A DNA stretch of 64,000 nucleotides. It comes from Streptomyces sp. NRRL S-340 (lineage in GTDB: Bacteria; Actinomycetota; Actinomycetes; Streptomycetales; Streptomycetaceae). The notes beneath the pieces were generated by a model. The model worked only from the letters and a program-made list of their open reading frames with translations, was not told where the DNA came from and made no database searches. Positions 42,193 through 50,324 of this stretch are shown here, in pieces. Every line of letters starts with the position of its first letter. Positions within the stretch are counted from its first letter, which is position 1. The stretch lies in the NCBI RefSeq assembly GCF_000720185.1, contig NZ_JOIY01000004.1, positions 248,001 to 312,000 on the forward strand. The letters are read 5' to 3'. The translations under genes were made by a program, and so were the position numbers.

Positions 42193-42551
42193 CGGTGGTC
42201 CTCCGCTCCCGGCAGGTCCGGCTTGGTCAGGCGTACGGGGGCCGCGGCGGACCGGGCGCCGGCCAGCGCGGACTCCAGGCCGGCGATCCGGGCGTCGCGC
42301 TCGGCGAGTTCGGCGCCGAGCCGGCCGAGGACGTCGTCCACATCGGCCATGCGGTAACCGCGGACGGCGAGCGGGAAGCGCAGGCTCTCCACGTCGGTGT
42401 GGTCCACCGGGCGGTCCGGCGGCAGCGGGTCGTGCAGCCGCTCGGGCGCCGCCTCGGGCAGCGGGCCGCCGCTCCCGCCGCCCACGACCGCGAGGGTCAC
42501 CGCGGCGACGACGACCGCGAGCGCGACGACCAGGAACAAGAACATCACCAT
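42189..42551 (-). CDS. Membrane protein with DivIVA-like motif (Rv1209-like)
   Basis: 120-residue protein: one N-terminal membrane helix (MVMFLFLVVALAVVVAAVTL), a Pro-rich linker, and a DivIVA-type segment (LRFPLAVRGYRMADVDDVLGRLG) running into a short coiled coil. DivIVA family members mark curved membrane and growth poles; a role at the growing tip is plausible but inferred. Start at 42551 is favoured because it begins at the helix and has a GGGGA site; longer starts at 42611 or 42671 exist. The gene is divergent from folP2. Confidence 0.8.
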   Translation of the reverse strand: MVMFLFLVVALAVVVAAVTLAVVGGGSGGPLPEAAPERLHDPLPPDRPVDHTDVESLRFPLAVRGYRMADVDDVLGRLGAELAERDARIAGLESALAGARSAAAPVRLTKPDLPGAEDHR

Positions 42552-42676
42552 CGCTGAGGTCCCCACGGAGTTACGGAGTCTGTCGTACGTGTCAGGGTCC
42601 GATCGTGCCATGCGACGCTGACGGTTAGGGTCGCAGGCGGCCCAAGACCGGAACGTACGAGAAGAGGTCACAGCGG

Positions 42677-43537
42677 ATGCTCAGGCTGGGCAGGCGTGAA
42701 TTCGGCGCCCACGAGCCGGTGATCATGGCGATCGTCAACCGGACCCCGGACTCCTTCTACGACCAGGGGGCGACGTTCCGCGACGAGCCCGCCCTCGCGC
42801 GGGTGGAGCAGGCGGTCGCCGAGGGGGCCGCGATCGTGGACATCGGCGGGGTGAAGGCCGGACCCGGCGCGGAGGTGACGGCCGAGGAGGAGGCGCGGCG
42901 CACGGTCGGCTTCGTCGCCGAGGTGCGGCGGCGCTTCCCGGACGTCGTCATCAGCGTGGACACCTGGCGGGCGGACGTCGGCGAGGCGGTGTGCGAGGCC
43001 GGCGCGGATCTGCTGAACGACGCGTGGGGCGGCGTGGACCCGCGCCTCGCCGAGGTCGCCGCCCGGTACCGGGTGGGGCTGGTGTGCACGCACGCGGGCG
43101 GCGCCGAGCCGCGGACCCGGCCGCACCGGGTGACGTACGACGACGTCATGGCCGACATCCTGAAGGTCACCGTGGGGCTGGCCGAGCGGGCGGTGGCGCT
43201 CGGGGTGCCGCGGGAGTCGGTGCTGATCGATCCCGGGCACGACTTCGGGAAGAACACGCGGCACAGTCTGGAGGCGACACGGCGGCTGGACGAGATGGTC
43301 GCCACGGGGTGGCCGGTGCTGGTGTCGCTGTCCAACAAGGACTTCGTCGGGGAGACGCTGGACCGGCCGGTGAAGGAGCGGGTGGTGGGGACGCTGGCGA
43401 CGACCGCGGTGTCGGCGTGGCTGGGGGCCCAGGTGTACCGGGTGCACGAGGTCGCCGAGACCCGGCAGGTGGTGGACATGGTGGCGGCCATCGCGGGGCA
43501 CCGGGGGCCGGCGGTGGCCCGGCGGGGGCTGGCGTAG
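42677..43537 (+). CDS. folP2: FolP2-type dihydropteroate synthase homologue, probably not a DHPS
   Basis: 286-residue TIM-barrel protein of the dihydropteroate synthase family. It keeps NRTPDSFYD and VYRVHEV, but the loop that is DIGGESTRPG in true DHPS reads DIGGVKAGPG. The pterin/sulfonamide-site motif SRK is LSNKDF. These are the substitutions of mycobacterial FolP2 (Rv1207), which is reported not to supply DHPS activity. The real folate enzyme is therefore expected elsewhere. Ribosome-binding site GAGG is 10 nt upstream. Neighbours (Tag, DivIVA-like, LOG, DapE) match Rv1202-Rv1211. Confidence 0.88.
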   Translation: MLRLGRREFGAHEPVIMAIVNRTPDSFYDQGATFRDEPALARVEQAVAEGAAIVDIGGVKAGPGAEVTAEEEARRTVGFVAEVRRRFPDVVISVDTWRADVGEAVCEAGADLLNDAWGGVDPRLAEVAARYRVGLVCTHAGGAEPRTRPHRVTYDDVMADILKVTVGLAERAVALGVPRESVLIDPGHDFGKNTRHSLEATRRLDEMVATGWPVLVSLSNKDFVGETLDRPVKERVVGTLATTAVSAWLGAQVYRVHEVAETRQVVDMVAAIAGHRGPAVARRGLA

Positions 43538-43572
43538 GGCGTTTGCGCCCCCGCCGCCCCTTCCCGCCCGGA

Positions 43573-43593
43573 CCTGGGGGCTTCGCCCCCGGG
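43573..43593. terminator. Hairpin terminator CCTGGGGGC-ttc-GCCCCCGGG
   Basis: 9-bp stem with one G-U pair and a 3-nt loop between the convergent folP2 and LOG genes. The following sequence to about 43665 (GGCGGCTCGTGGCGCTTCC and CCGCGCCCCTG) resembles a dispersed intergenic element common in streptomycetes. Confidence 0.8.
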
Positions 43594-43670
43594 CCCCCGT
43601 GCGTCCCGGATTTCGGCTGCACGCCGGCGGCGGCTCGTGGCGCTTCCCCGCGCCCCTGTTCGACGGCGCT

Positions 43671-44429
43671 CTACTTGCCCGCTTCCTTCGACATCAGCGC
43701 CACCGCCTCCTCCACGTCGTCCGTGACGTGGAAGAGGGTCAGGTCGGCCTCGGCCGCCTTGCCCTGGGCGATGAGGGTGTGGGTCAGCCAGTCGACCAGG
43801 CCGCCCCAGTAGGCGCTGCCGAAGAGGACGATCGGGAAGCGGGTGACCTTCTGCGTCTGCACCAGGGTGAGCGCCTCGAAGAGTTCGTCGAGCGTGCCGA
43901 GGCCGCCGGGCAGGACCACGAAGCCCTGCGCGTACTTCACGAACATCATCTTGCGGACGAAGAAGTAACGGAAGTTGAGGCCGATGTCGACGTAGGGGTT
44001 CAGTCCCTGCTCGAAGGGCAGCTCGATGCCCAGGCCGACCGAGATGCCCCCGGCCTCGCAGGCGCCCTTGTTCGCCGCCTCCATCGCGCCCGGGCCGCCG
44101 CCCGTGATCACCGCGAAGCCCGCGTCGACCAGGCCCCGCCCGAGCCGCACCCCTGCCTCGTACTCCGCGGAGTCCACCGGGGTGCGCGCCGAACCGAACA
44201 CACTGATGGCCGGGGGCAGTTCGGCCAGTGTGCCGAAGCCCTCGATGAACTCCGACTGGATGCGCAGCACCCGCCAGGGGTCGGTGTGCACCCAGTCGGT
44301 GGGGGCGCGCTCGTCCAGCAGCCGCTGGTCCGTGGTGCTGGCCTGGACCTGGCCCCGGCGCCGGAGCACCGGTCCCAGGCGCTGCTCCTCCGGTGGCTGC
44401 TTCTTGCCCTCGGGGTTGCCTGTCGGCAT
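43671..44429 (-). CDS. LOG family nucleotide 5'-monophosphate phosphoribohydrolase
   Basis: 252-residue lysine-decarboxylase-like (LOG) protein. Motifs: SVFGSART, ITGGGPGAMEAANKGA and the catalytic PGGLGTLDELFE. LOG enzymes split nucleoside monophosphates into base and ribose 5-phosphate, releasing cytokinin-type bases in plants and M. tuberculosis (Rv1205). ATG at 44429 has GGAGGG about 7 nt upstream. Lies directly downstream of dapE on the same strand, the same neighbourhood as Rv1202-Rv1205. Confidence 0.9.
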   Translation of the reverse strand: MPTGNPEGKKQPPEEQRLGPVLRRRGQVQASTTDQRLLDERAPTDWVHTDPWRVLRIQSEFIEGFGTLAELPPAISVFGSARTPVDSAEYEAGVRLGRGLVDAGFAVITGGGPGAMEAANKGACEAGGISVGLGIELPFEQGLNPYVDIGLNFRYFFVRKMMFVKYAQGFVVLPGGLGTLDELFEALTLVQTQKVTRFPIVLFGSAYWGGLVDWLTHTLIAQGKAAEADLTLFHVTDDVEEAVALMSKEAGK

Positions 44430-44524
44430 GTGCGCTCCCTCCACGTGCGGTCGTTCCACCTCAGCGTAGATCTCCGCGGGTTACCGGCGGGGGACCTCGG
44501 TCGGTCGGGTTCGTGGCCGCCGGG

Positions 44525-45604
44525 TCAGCTCGTCAGCCACGCCCGCAGCCGCTCCTCGCCCAGGAGGATCTTCTCCGTCTCCACCCGCTCGTCCCGCTTG
44601 TGCGCCAAGTGCGGGTTGCCGGGACCGTAGTTGACGGCGGGGACGCCGAGCGACGAGAAGCGGGAGACGTCCGTCCAGCCGTACTTGGGCAGCGGGGTGC
44701 CGCCGACCGCCTCGATGAAGGCCGCGGCGGCCGGGTGGTCGAGGCCGGGCAGCGCGCCGCCGCTGTGGTCGTCGATCACGAACTCCTCGACGCCGCAGTC
44801 GGCGAAGACCTCGCGGACATGGGCGACCGCCTCCTCCTCGCTGCGGTCGGGCGCGTAGCGGAAGTTGACGGTGACGACGCACTCGTCGGGGATGACGTTG
44901 CCCGCCACGCCGCCCGAGATGCCGACCGCGTTGAGGCCCTCGCGGTACTCCAGGCCGTCGATGACCGGGTGGCGCGGCCGGTACCCGGCCAGCGTGCGCA
45001 GGATCGGCGCGGCGGCGTGCACGGCGTTGGAGCCCATCCAGCCGCGCGCGGAGTGCGCCCGCTCGCCCCGGGTCTTCAGCAGGACGCGCAGGGTGCCCTG
45101 GCAGCCGCCCTCGACCTGGCCGTCGGAGGGTTCGAGGAGGACGGCGAAGTCGCCCGCCAGCCAGTCCGGCCGGGTCTCGGCGATGTGCTTGAGGCCGTTC
45201 AGCTCGGCGGCGACCTCCTCGTTGTCGTAGAAGACGAAGGTCAGGTCGCGGTTGGGGGCCGGGACGGTGGCCGCGATGCGCAGCTGCACGGCCACGCCGG
45301 ACTTCATGTCGCAGGTGCCGCATCCCCACAGGACCCCGTCGTCGTCCAGCCGGGACGGCACGTTGTCGGCGATGGGGACGGTGTCGATGTGGCCGGCCAG
45401 GATTACGCGCTGGTCGTGCCCGAGGTTCGTGCGGGCGACGACGTTGTTGCCCAGGCGGTCGACCGTCAGGTGCGGCAGGGCGCGCAGCGCGGCCTCGATC
45501 GCGTCGGCCAGCGGCTTCTCGGTGCCGCTCTCCGAGGGGAAGTCGACGAGCTGCGCGGTCAGCCGCGCGGCGTCCAGCGTGAGGTCAAGCGGGGTATCGG
45601 CCAT
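44525..45604 (-). CDS. dapE: Succinyl-diaminopimelate desuccinylase
   Basis: 359-residue M20 family metalloenzyme of lysine/diaminopimelate synthesis. Metal-binding motifs: GHIDTVPI, GCGTCDMKSG and the catalytic Glu pair in YDNEEVAAE. Later residues include RGERAHSARGWMG and the C-terminal GPGNPHLAHKRDE. It hydrolyses N-succinyl-LL-diaminopimelate, feeding peptidoglycan and lysine. The aminotransferase dapC is encoded 3 kb away. The start ATG is 7 nt after TAGGGT with no ribosome-binding site, i.e. leaderless. Confidence 0.94.
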   Translation of the reverse strand: MADTPLDLTLDAARLTAQLVDFPSESGTEKPLADAIEAALRALPHLTVDRLGNNVVARTNLGHDQRVILAGHIDTVPIADNVPSRLDDDGVLWGCGTCDMKSGVAVQLRIAATVPAPNRDLTFVFYDNEEVAAELNGLKHIAETRPDWLAGDFAVLLEPSDGQVEGGCQGTLRVLLKTRGERAHSARGWMGSNAVHAAAPILRTLAGYRPRHPVIDGLEYREGLNAVGISGGVAGNVIPDECVVTVNFRYAPDRSEEEAVAHVREVFADCGVEEFVIDDHSGGALPGLDHPAAAAFIEAVGGTPLPKYGWTDVSRFSSLGVPAVNYGPGNPHLAHKRDERVETEKILLGEERLRAWLTS

Positions 45605-45611
45605 GCCGCCG

Positions 45612-45617
45612 ACCCTA
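45612..45617 (-). promoter_or_regulatory. -10 hexamer TAGGGT, leaderless start of dapE
   Basis: TAGGGT on the minus strand, 7 nt, then the ATG at 45604. Confidence 0.5.
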
Positions 45618-45781
45618 GGCCCTGCCCTGCGGGTCGTGCCACCGGCGCCCGGCCTCCCCGCCGGGCCGCTCCGCACCTCCGCCCACCTGCGGCGCTCGGG
45701 CCGGGCCGGCCCGTCCGCCCGGACCGGCCCCGCGCCGCCGCGCCCCCGCCTACCGCGCGCGGCGGCTCGGTCACTCTCCAG

Positions 45782-45787
45782 TACCTT
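45782..45787 (+). promoter_or_regulatory. -10 hexamer TACCTT, leaderless GTG start
   Basis: TACCTT, 6 nt, then the GTG at 45794. Confidence 0.5.
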
Positions 45788-45793
45788 GTACGC

Positions 45794-46777
45794 GTGCCAG
45801 AGCCGTCCCCCACTCCGAAGCGTCGTGGCCGCCTCCTCCGAATCGGGGCGGCCCTCGCCGTCCTGCTCGCGGTCGCGGGTTACCTCACGGTGCAGTACCT
45901 GACCGGCGGGACGGGTCCCGGCTGCGAGGTCGTCTCCGCCGACCGGGACGGCGGGGCGTACGAGTTCACGCCGGAGCAGGCGGTGAACGCGGCGACGATC
46001 GCGGCCGTCGGCACCGGGCGCGGCATGCCCGAGCGGGCCGTGACGATCGCGCTGGCGACCGCCCTGCAGGAGTCGGGGCTGCGCAACGTCGACCACGGCG
46101 ACCGGGACTCCCGGGGCCTGTTCCAGCAGCGGCCCTCGCAGGGCTGGGGGACGGCGAAGGAGATCATGGACTCGGCGTACGCGGCGGGGATGTTCTACGA
46201 GCACCTGACCAAGGTCCGCGACTACACCCGGCTGCCGCTGACGGTAGCCGCGCAGCGGGTGCAGCGCAGCGGTTTCCCGCAGGCGTACGCCCGGCACGAG
46301 CGGGACGCCACGCTGCTGTCCGCCGCGCTCACCGGGCGGGCCGCGGCCACGCTGACCTGCCAGGGCCGTCCGGGGATCAGCGCCGCGACCGGTCCGGCGG
46401 CGGTGCGGGCGGCGCTCGTGAGGGACTTCGGGCGGGACGTGGTGCAGGAGGCCGGTGCGCAGGTGGGCGGCCGGGGCGGTGCCGCGCCGCCGTCGGCCGC
46501 GCCGGACGGCGGCGCGGGCACGGACGAGCGGACGGTGACGCTGCCGGTGCGGGACGACACCGGCTCGCGCGGCGGGCGCAGTCTGGCGGAGCGTGGCTGG
46601 CAGCTGGCGCACTGGGCGGTGGCCAACGCCTCGGCGCTGCACATCGAGCGGGTGTCCTACGCGGGCCGGGAGTGGACCGCGGGGGTCACCGAGGGCGAGT
46701 GGCGGGCGGCCGACGGGAAGAACGCCGACGGGGCCGGCGCGGGGTCCGGCGCGGTCCGCATCACGACGGGGCACTAG
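45794..46777 (+). CDS. Membrane-anchored lytic-transglycosylase-like protein
   Basis: 327 residues. A basic N-terminus (MPEPSPTPKRRGRLLRIG) precedes one membrane helix (AALAVLLAVAGYLTVQYL) that acts as an anchor. The outside domain has a lysozyme-like core: ALATALQESGLRNVDHGD (candidate catalytic Glu), SRGLFQQRPSQGWG and the helix SAYAAGMFYEHLTKV. This pattern resembles SLT-type enzymes acting on peptidoglycan, but activity is inferred. The last 100 residues are a separate small domain. Divergent from dapE, which makes a peptidoglycan precursor. Confidence 0.8.
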   Translation: MPEPSPTPKRRGRLLRIGAALAVLLAVAGYLTVQYLTGGTGPGCEVVSADRDGGAYEFTPEQAVNAATIAAVGTGRGMPERAVTIALATALQESGLRNVDHGDRDSRGLFQQRPSQGWGTAKEIMDSAYAAGMFYEHLTKVRDYTRLPLTVAAQRVQRSGFPQAYARHERDATLLSAALTGRAAATLTCQGRPGISAATGPAAVRAALVRDFGRDVVQEAGAQVGGRGGAAPPSAAPDGGAGTDERTVTLPVRDDTGSRGGRSLAERGWQLAHWAVANASALHIERVSYAGREWTAGVTEGEWRAADGKNADGAGAGSGAVRITTGH

Positions 46778-47109
46778 TTCGGTTCCTCACCCGCCAGGGT
46801 GGCGCGGGCCGGGTGGGCGCGGCGGTGTGCGCAGGTTTTCGCGCCGTCACCCGGCTGTGCGCAAAAACCCTTGGGATCGCAGTGCTGTAAGGATTCAGCA
46901 GGCTTTCCACGCGGTTGCCCTTTGCCCGTTTTTATCCACAGCAGATTATGCGACGCATTGCCAACTCTTTACGTTGCCCCGCCGCAACCTTCGCGGGCTT
47001 CGAGCGGTAGTCACTGCGTCCGGGCCGGGCCACCGACGGCCCCGCGGCTTCCGGTGAAGTACCGGGCCCGGCCGGACACTTCAAGGTTCTCTCCCGTCGA
47101 AGGAGCAAC
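46778..47109 (+). promoter_or_regulatory. Long intergenic region with AT-rich block and DnaA box
   Basis: 332 bp without a gene. It holds two copies of TGTGCGCA (near 46828 and 46857), AT-rich blocks (46855-46865, 46926-46960) and an exact DnaA-box sequence TTATCCACA at 46932-46940. It serves as the upstream region of the secreted-protein gene. The promoter elements are not clear. Confidence 0.45.
46932..46940 (+). promoter_or_regulatory. Single DnaA-box sequence TTATCCACA
   Basis: Exact match to the strict E. coli R-type DnaA box in the AT-rich region before the secreted-protein gene. Streptomyces boxes usually read TTGTCCACA, so this is a variant. It is isolated, so not an origin. Confidence 0.5.
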
Positions 47110-47529
47110 ATGTCCCTCCCCCTGACCCGCCGGATCGCCCGTGCCGCGCTGCTCGTCGCCGCCGGGGCGGCTGCCGGGGTCGGTGCGGCCGGCTCCGCCG
47201 GTGCTGCGCCCCAGCTGCCGGCCACCCCGAACCTGGGCGGGCTGACCGCCCTGGACACGGCGAGCGTCGGCAACACCGCGGACGGCGCGGCGCAGCACGT
47301 CACCGGGGTCGCGGGCGACACCGGCAGCAAGGCGCTCAAGCAGGCCGTGCCGGCCGCGGGCAAGACCGGCGGCAAGCTGGTGAAGCAGACGACGCCGGTG
47401 GCGCAGAAGACGGCGGGCGACACGGCGGGCACCGCGGCCGGTCTCCTCGGTGACACCGCGAAGACGGCGACGAAGGGCGGCCTGCCGACGCAGGGCCTGC
47501 CGGTCCAGGGCCTGCCGCTGGGCGGCTGA
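47110..47529 (+). CDS. Small secreted Gly/Thr/Ala-rich protein
   Basis: 139 residues with an N-terminal signal peptide (MSLPLTRRIARAALLVAAG..., likely cleaved after AGA near residue 33). The mature part is low in aromatic residues and rich in Ala, Gly, Thr and Lys (KALKQAVPAAGKTGGKLVKQ) and ends in repeats PTQGLPVQGLPLGG. No cysteine and no known domain. It is probably exported to the cell surface. Strong ribosome-binding site GAAGGAG. A long upstream region suggests specific regulation. Confidence 0.8.
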   Translation: MSLPLTRRIARAALLVAAGAAAGVGAAGSAGAAPQLPATPNLGGLTALDTASVGNTADGAAQHVTGVAGDTGSKALKQAVPAAGKTGGKLVKQTTPVAQKTAGDTAGTAAGLLGDTAKTATKGGLPTQGLPVQGLPLGG

Positions 47530-47546
47530 CCTCCGCCGGCACGACG

Positions 47547-47580
47547 CGACGGGGCCCGGGGATCTCCCCGGGCCCCGTCG
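47547..47580. terminator. 15-bp convergent terminator
   Basis: CGACGGGGCCCGGGG-atct-CCCCGGGCCCCGTCG: a perfect 15-bp stem with a 4-nt loop between the secreted-protein gene and dapC. Confidence 0.92.
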
Positions 47581-47594
47581 GCGCGTGTGGGCCG

Positions 47595-48686
47595 TCAGAG
47601 CCGGGCCACGGCCGCCGCGATCCGTTCGTCCGTGGCCGTGAAGGCGACGCGGACGAAGCGGTCGCCGGCCGGGCCGTAGAAGTCGCCGGGGGCGACCAGG
47701 ATGCCGCGGGCGGCCAGGTGGGCCACCGTGTCCCAGCAGGACTCACCGCGCGTCGCCCACAGGTAGAGGCTGGCCTCGCTGTGCTCGATGCTGAAGCCGT
47801 GGGCGAGCAGGGCCTGGCGCAGGGCGGCGCGGCGGGCCGCGTAGCGCTCGCGCTGCTCGCGGACGTGCGCGTCGTCGCCCAGCGCCGCCACGACCGCCGC
47901 CTGCGTCGGCGCCGAGGTCATCATGCCGCCGTGCTTGCGGATCTCCAGCAGCGGGCCGAGGACGGCCGGGTCACCGGCGAGGAACGCGGCGCGGTAGCCG
48001 GCCAGGTTGGAGCGCTTGGAGAGCGAGTGGACGGCGACGATCCCGTCGTAGGAGCCGCCGTTCACGTCGGGGTGCAGGACGGAGACCGGGTCCGCCTCCC
48101 AGCCCAGTTCGAGGTAGCACTCGTCGGAGACGACCAGGACGCCGTGCTCGCGGGCCCAGGCGACGATCCGGGTCAGCTCCTCCTTGCCGAGGACCTCGCC
48201 GGTCGGGTTGGACGGCGAGTTCAGCCACAGCAGCTTCAGCCGCGCCGGGTCCAGCCCGGTGGGGTCGTCGTAGGCCACGTACTGCGCGCGGGCCAGCCGG
48301 GCGCCGACCTCGTAGGTCGGGTAGGCCAGGCGCGGGAAGGCGACCGTGTCGCCCGGGCCGAGGCCGAGCTGCGTGGGGAGCCAGGCGACCAGTTCCTTGG
48401 AGCCGACGATGGGCAGGACGTGGCGGTGGGTGACCCCGCGGGCCCCGAGCCGGCGCTCGACCCAGCCGGTGATCGCGTCGCGCATCCCGGGCGTGCCCCA
48501 GACCGTCGGGTAGCCCGGCGAGTCGGCCGCCGCGACCAGCGCCTTCTGGATCAGCTCGGGTACCGGGTCGACGGGGGTGCCGACCGAGAGGTCGACGATG
48601 CCGTCCGGGTGGGCTGCGGCCGTCTTCTTGTACGGCTCCAGCTTGTCCCAGGGGAAGGTGGGGAGACGGTCGGAGACTGCGGACAC
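47595..48686 (-). CDS. dapC: N-succinyldiaminopimelate aminotransferase
   Basis: 363-residue class I/II PLP aminotransferase, DapC type (Rv1178-like). Motifs: YPTVWGTPGMRDAI, NSPSNPTGEV, the PLP lysine Lys224 in SLSKRSNLAGYR, and a C-terminal Arg in VRVAF. It converts N-succinyl-2-amino-6-ketopimelate to the diaminopimelate precursor used by DapE, whose gene is near. GTG at 48686 is chosen because SDRLPTFPWDKLEPYK begins the conserved protein. The ribosome-binding site is weak. It follows the ferredoxin gene on the same strand, separated by a long hairpin. Confidence 0.92.
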   Translation of the reverse strand: MSAVSDRLPTFPWDKLEPYKKTAAAHPDGIVDLSVGTPVDPVPELIQKALVAAADSPGYPTVWGTPGMRDAITGWVERRLGARGVTHRHVLPIVGSKELVAWLPTQLGLGPGDTVAFPRLAYPTYEVGARLARAQYVAYDDPTGLDPARLKLLWLNSPSNPTGEVLGKEELTRIVAWAREHGVLVVSDECYLELGWEADPVSVLHPDVNGGSYDGIVAVHSLSKRSNLAGYRAAFLAGDPAVLGPLLEIRKHGGMMTSAPTQAAVVAALGDDAHVREQRERYAARRAALRQALLAHGFSIEHSEASLYLWATRGESCWDTVAHLAARGILVAPGDFYGPAGDRFVRVAFTATDERIAAAVARL

Positions 48687-48717
48687 GGGATGAGGCTCAC
48701 TTTCTGGTACGGAAAAC

Positions 48718-48775
48718 GCCTCGGTCCCGTACGGCTTCCGACGCGCGGGGCGGTCAGGCCGTACGGGACCGAGGC
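48718..48775 (-). terminator. 18-bp hairpin between ferredoxin and dapC
   Basis: GCCTCGGTCCCGTACGGC at 48718-48735 pairs perfectly over 18 bp with 48758-48775, with a 22-nt loop. It starts 18 bp after the ferredoxin stop and ends 32 bp before the dapC GTG. It could terminate the ferredoxin message or act as an attenuator in the dapC leader. Confidence 0.85.
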
Positions 48776-48793
48776 GGCGGGGCCACCGGACGG

Positions 48794-49114
48794 TTACTCG
48801 CCCTGCGGCGGCAGCGCGGAGATGACCGGGTGGTCGCGCTCGATCAGCCCGAGCTTGCTGGCGCCGCCGGGAGAGCCCAGCTCGTCGAAGAACTCCACAT
48901 TGGCCTTGTAGTAGTCCTTCCACTCCTCCGGCACGTCGTCCTCGTAGAAGATCGCCTCGACCGGGCAGACCGGCTCACAGGCACCACAGTCGACGCATTC
49001 GTCCGGGTGGATGTACAAGGACCGCTGGCCCTCGTAGATGCAGTCGACCGGGCACTCCTCGATGCACGCCTTGTCCTTGACGTCGACACAAGGCTGCGCG
49101 ATGACGTAGGTCAC
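48794..49114 (-). CDS. fdxA: Seven-iron ferredoxin
   Basis: 106-residue FdxA-type 7Fe ferredoxin. The first cluster region is CVDVKDKACIEECPVDC and the second is CVDCGACEPVCPVEAI, giving one 3Fe-4S and one 4Fe-4S cluster. The C-terminus YYKANVEFFDELGSPGGASK is typical of actinobacterial members (Rv1177/FdxC). It carries electrons to P450s or other oxidoreductases in the cytoplasm. GTG start with GGAGGA about 9 nt upstream. Lies beside dapC as in mycobacteria. Confidence 0.95.
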   Translation of the reverse strand: MTYVIAQPCVDVKDKACIEECPVDCIYEGQRSLYIHPDECVDCGACEPVCPVEAIFYEDDVPEEWKDYYKANVEFFDELGSPGGASKLGLIERDHPVISALPPQGE

Positions 49115-49254
49115 GCTGTCGTTCCTCCTCGATAGGGCGCTGGCGGGCCTCCACAGGCTCCGCCGCCTGGCGCGCGGGAGCGCGGCGTCGTCGATGCCCG
49201 CACCTAGTATCTCCGTTCCGGGGCATGATCCATACAGGAGGGGTGAACTGACCT

Positions 49255-50307
49255 GTGGAAATCTGGGCGGCAGGACGGCTTGAGGTCCGCATCACCGCTT
49301 CTGACGTGGGCAAACGGGTCTCCGTACGGCGCTTGGACGAACCGCGGGGAACGGGTGAGAAGTTCACCGACACGGTCGGTGTTCTCACATCATGGGACAA
49401 CGGTGTGCTGCTGATCACACGGAAGGACGGCGAGACCGTCCGGATCGCGGAATCCGCACTGGTGGCCGGGAAGGTCGTGCCCCCCGCGCCGGCCCGCCGC
49501 CGGGGCCCCGCCGCCACGTACCCCGAACTCGCGCGTGTCGCCGCGCGGGCCTGGCAGCCGGTGGAGAGCGAGCGGCTCGGCCAGTGGGAGCTGCGGGCGG
49601 CGTCCGGCTTCACCCGCCGGGCCAACTCCGTCCTGCCCCTCGGCGACCCCGGCCTCCCGCTCGACGCGGCACTGGAGGCCGTACGACGCTGGTACGGGGA
49701 GCGCGGCCTGCCCGCGTACGTCCAGACCGCCACCGGCGGCGAGGGCACGCAGGAGCCGCTGTGCGCGGAGCTGGAGCGGCGCGGCTGGACCCGTGAGGTG
49801 ACCGCCGAGCTGTGGACCGGTGCGCTCGCGCCGGTCGCGGACCGGGCGGAGGGCGGCTCCGGTCAGCCGTCCGGGGCCGTGCTGTCCCGCACGGCCGACG
49901 AGGCGTGGCTCGCCCGGTACCAGCGCAAGGGGGTGAGCGAGGTGGCCCTGAGAGTCCTGGCGGCAGGGCCCTCGGTGTGGTTCGCGTCCGTCCCGGGCGC
50001 GGCCGCCGGTCAGCCGCCCGCCGCGATCGGGCGGTGCGTCGTGGACGGGCGGTGGGCCTCGTTCGCCGCCGTCGAGGTGGATCCGGCGCGGCGGCGGCAG
50101 GGGCTGGCCTCCACCGTGCTGGCCGCGCTCGCCCGGCAGGCCCTCGACGAGGGCGCCTCGGCCGCCTGGCTCCAGGTGGAGACGGACAACGCCGCGGCGC
50201 GGGCGCTGTACGCCGGTCTCGGCTTCGCCGCGCACCACACGTACCACCACTACCGCGAGCCGGGACCGGCGGCGGGGACGGGTCCGTCCGCGCCCGGCCC
50301 CTCGTGA
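49255..50307 (+). CDS. GNAT family N-acetyltransferase
   Basis: 350-residue protein. An N-terminal domain of about 80 residues (DVGKRVSVRRLDEP, then VLLITRKDGETVRIAESAL) looks like a small beta-barrel. The C-terminal GNAT domain has the acetyl-CoA loop VEVDPARRRQGLASTVLAAL and the family end ALYAGLGFAAHHTYHHYR. It is a probable acetyltransferase with unknown acceptor. The GTG at 49255 has an AGGAGGGG site slightly far upstream. The same gene follows fdx/dapC in other streptomycetes and mycobacteria to my knowledge. Confidence 0.85.
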   Translation: MEIWAAGRLEVRITASDVGKRVSVRRLDEPRGTGEKFTDTVGVLTSWDNGVLLITRKDGETVRIAESALVAGKVVPPAPARRRGPAATYPELARVAARAWQPVESERLGQWELRAASGFTRRANSVLPLGDPGLPLDAALEAVRRWYGERGLPAYVQTATGGEGTQEPLCAELERRGWTREVTAELWTGALAPVADRAEGGSGQPSGAVLSRTADEAWLARYQRKGVSEVALRVLAAGPSVWFASVPGAAAGQPPAAIGRCVVDGRWASFAAVEVDPARRRQGLASTVLAALARQALDEGASAAWLQVETDNAAARALYAGLGFAAHHTYHHYREPGPAAGTGPSAPGPS

Positions 50308-50324
50308 AAGGACACGGGCCCGCC

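Noticed and set aside
46932..46940. Replication origin
   Set aside because: A single DnaA box without a cluster and without dnaA/dnaN neighbours.
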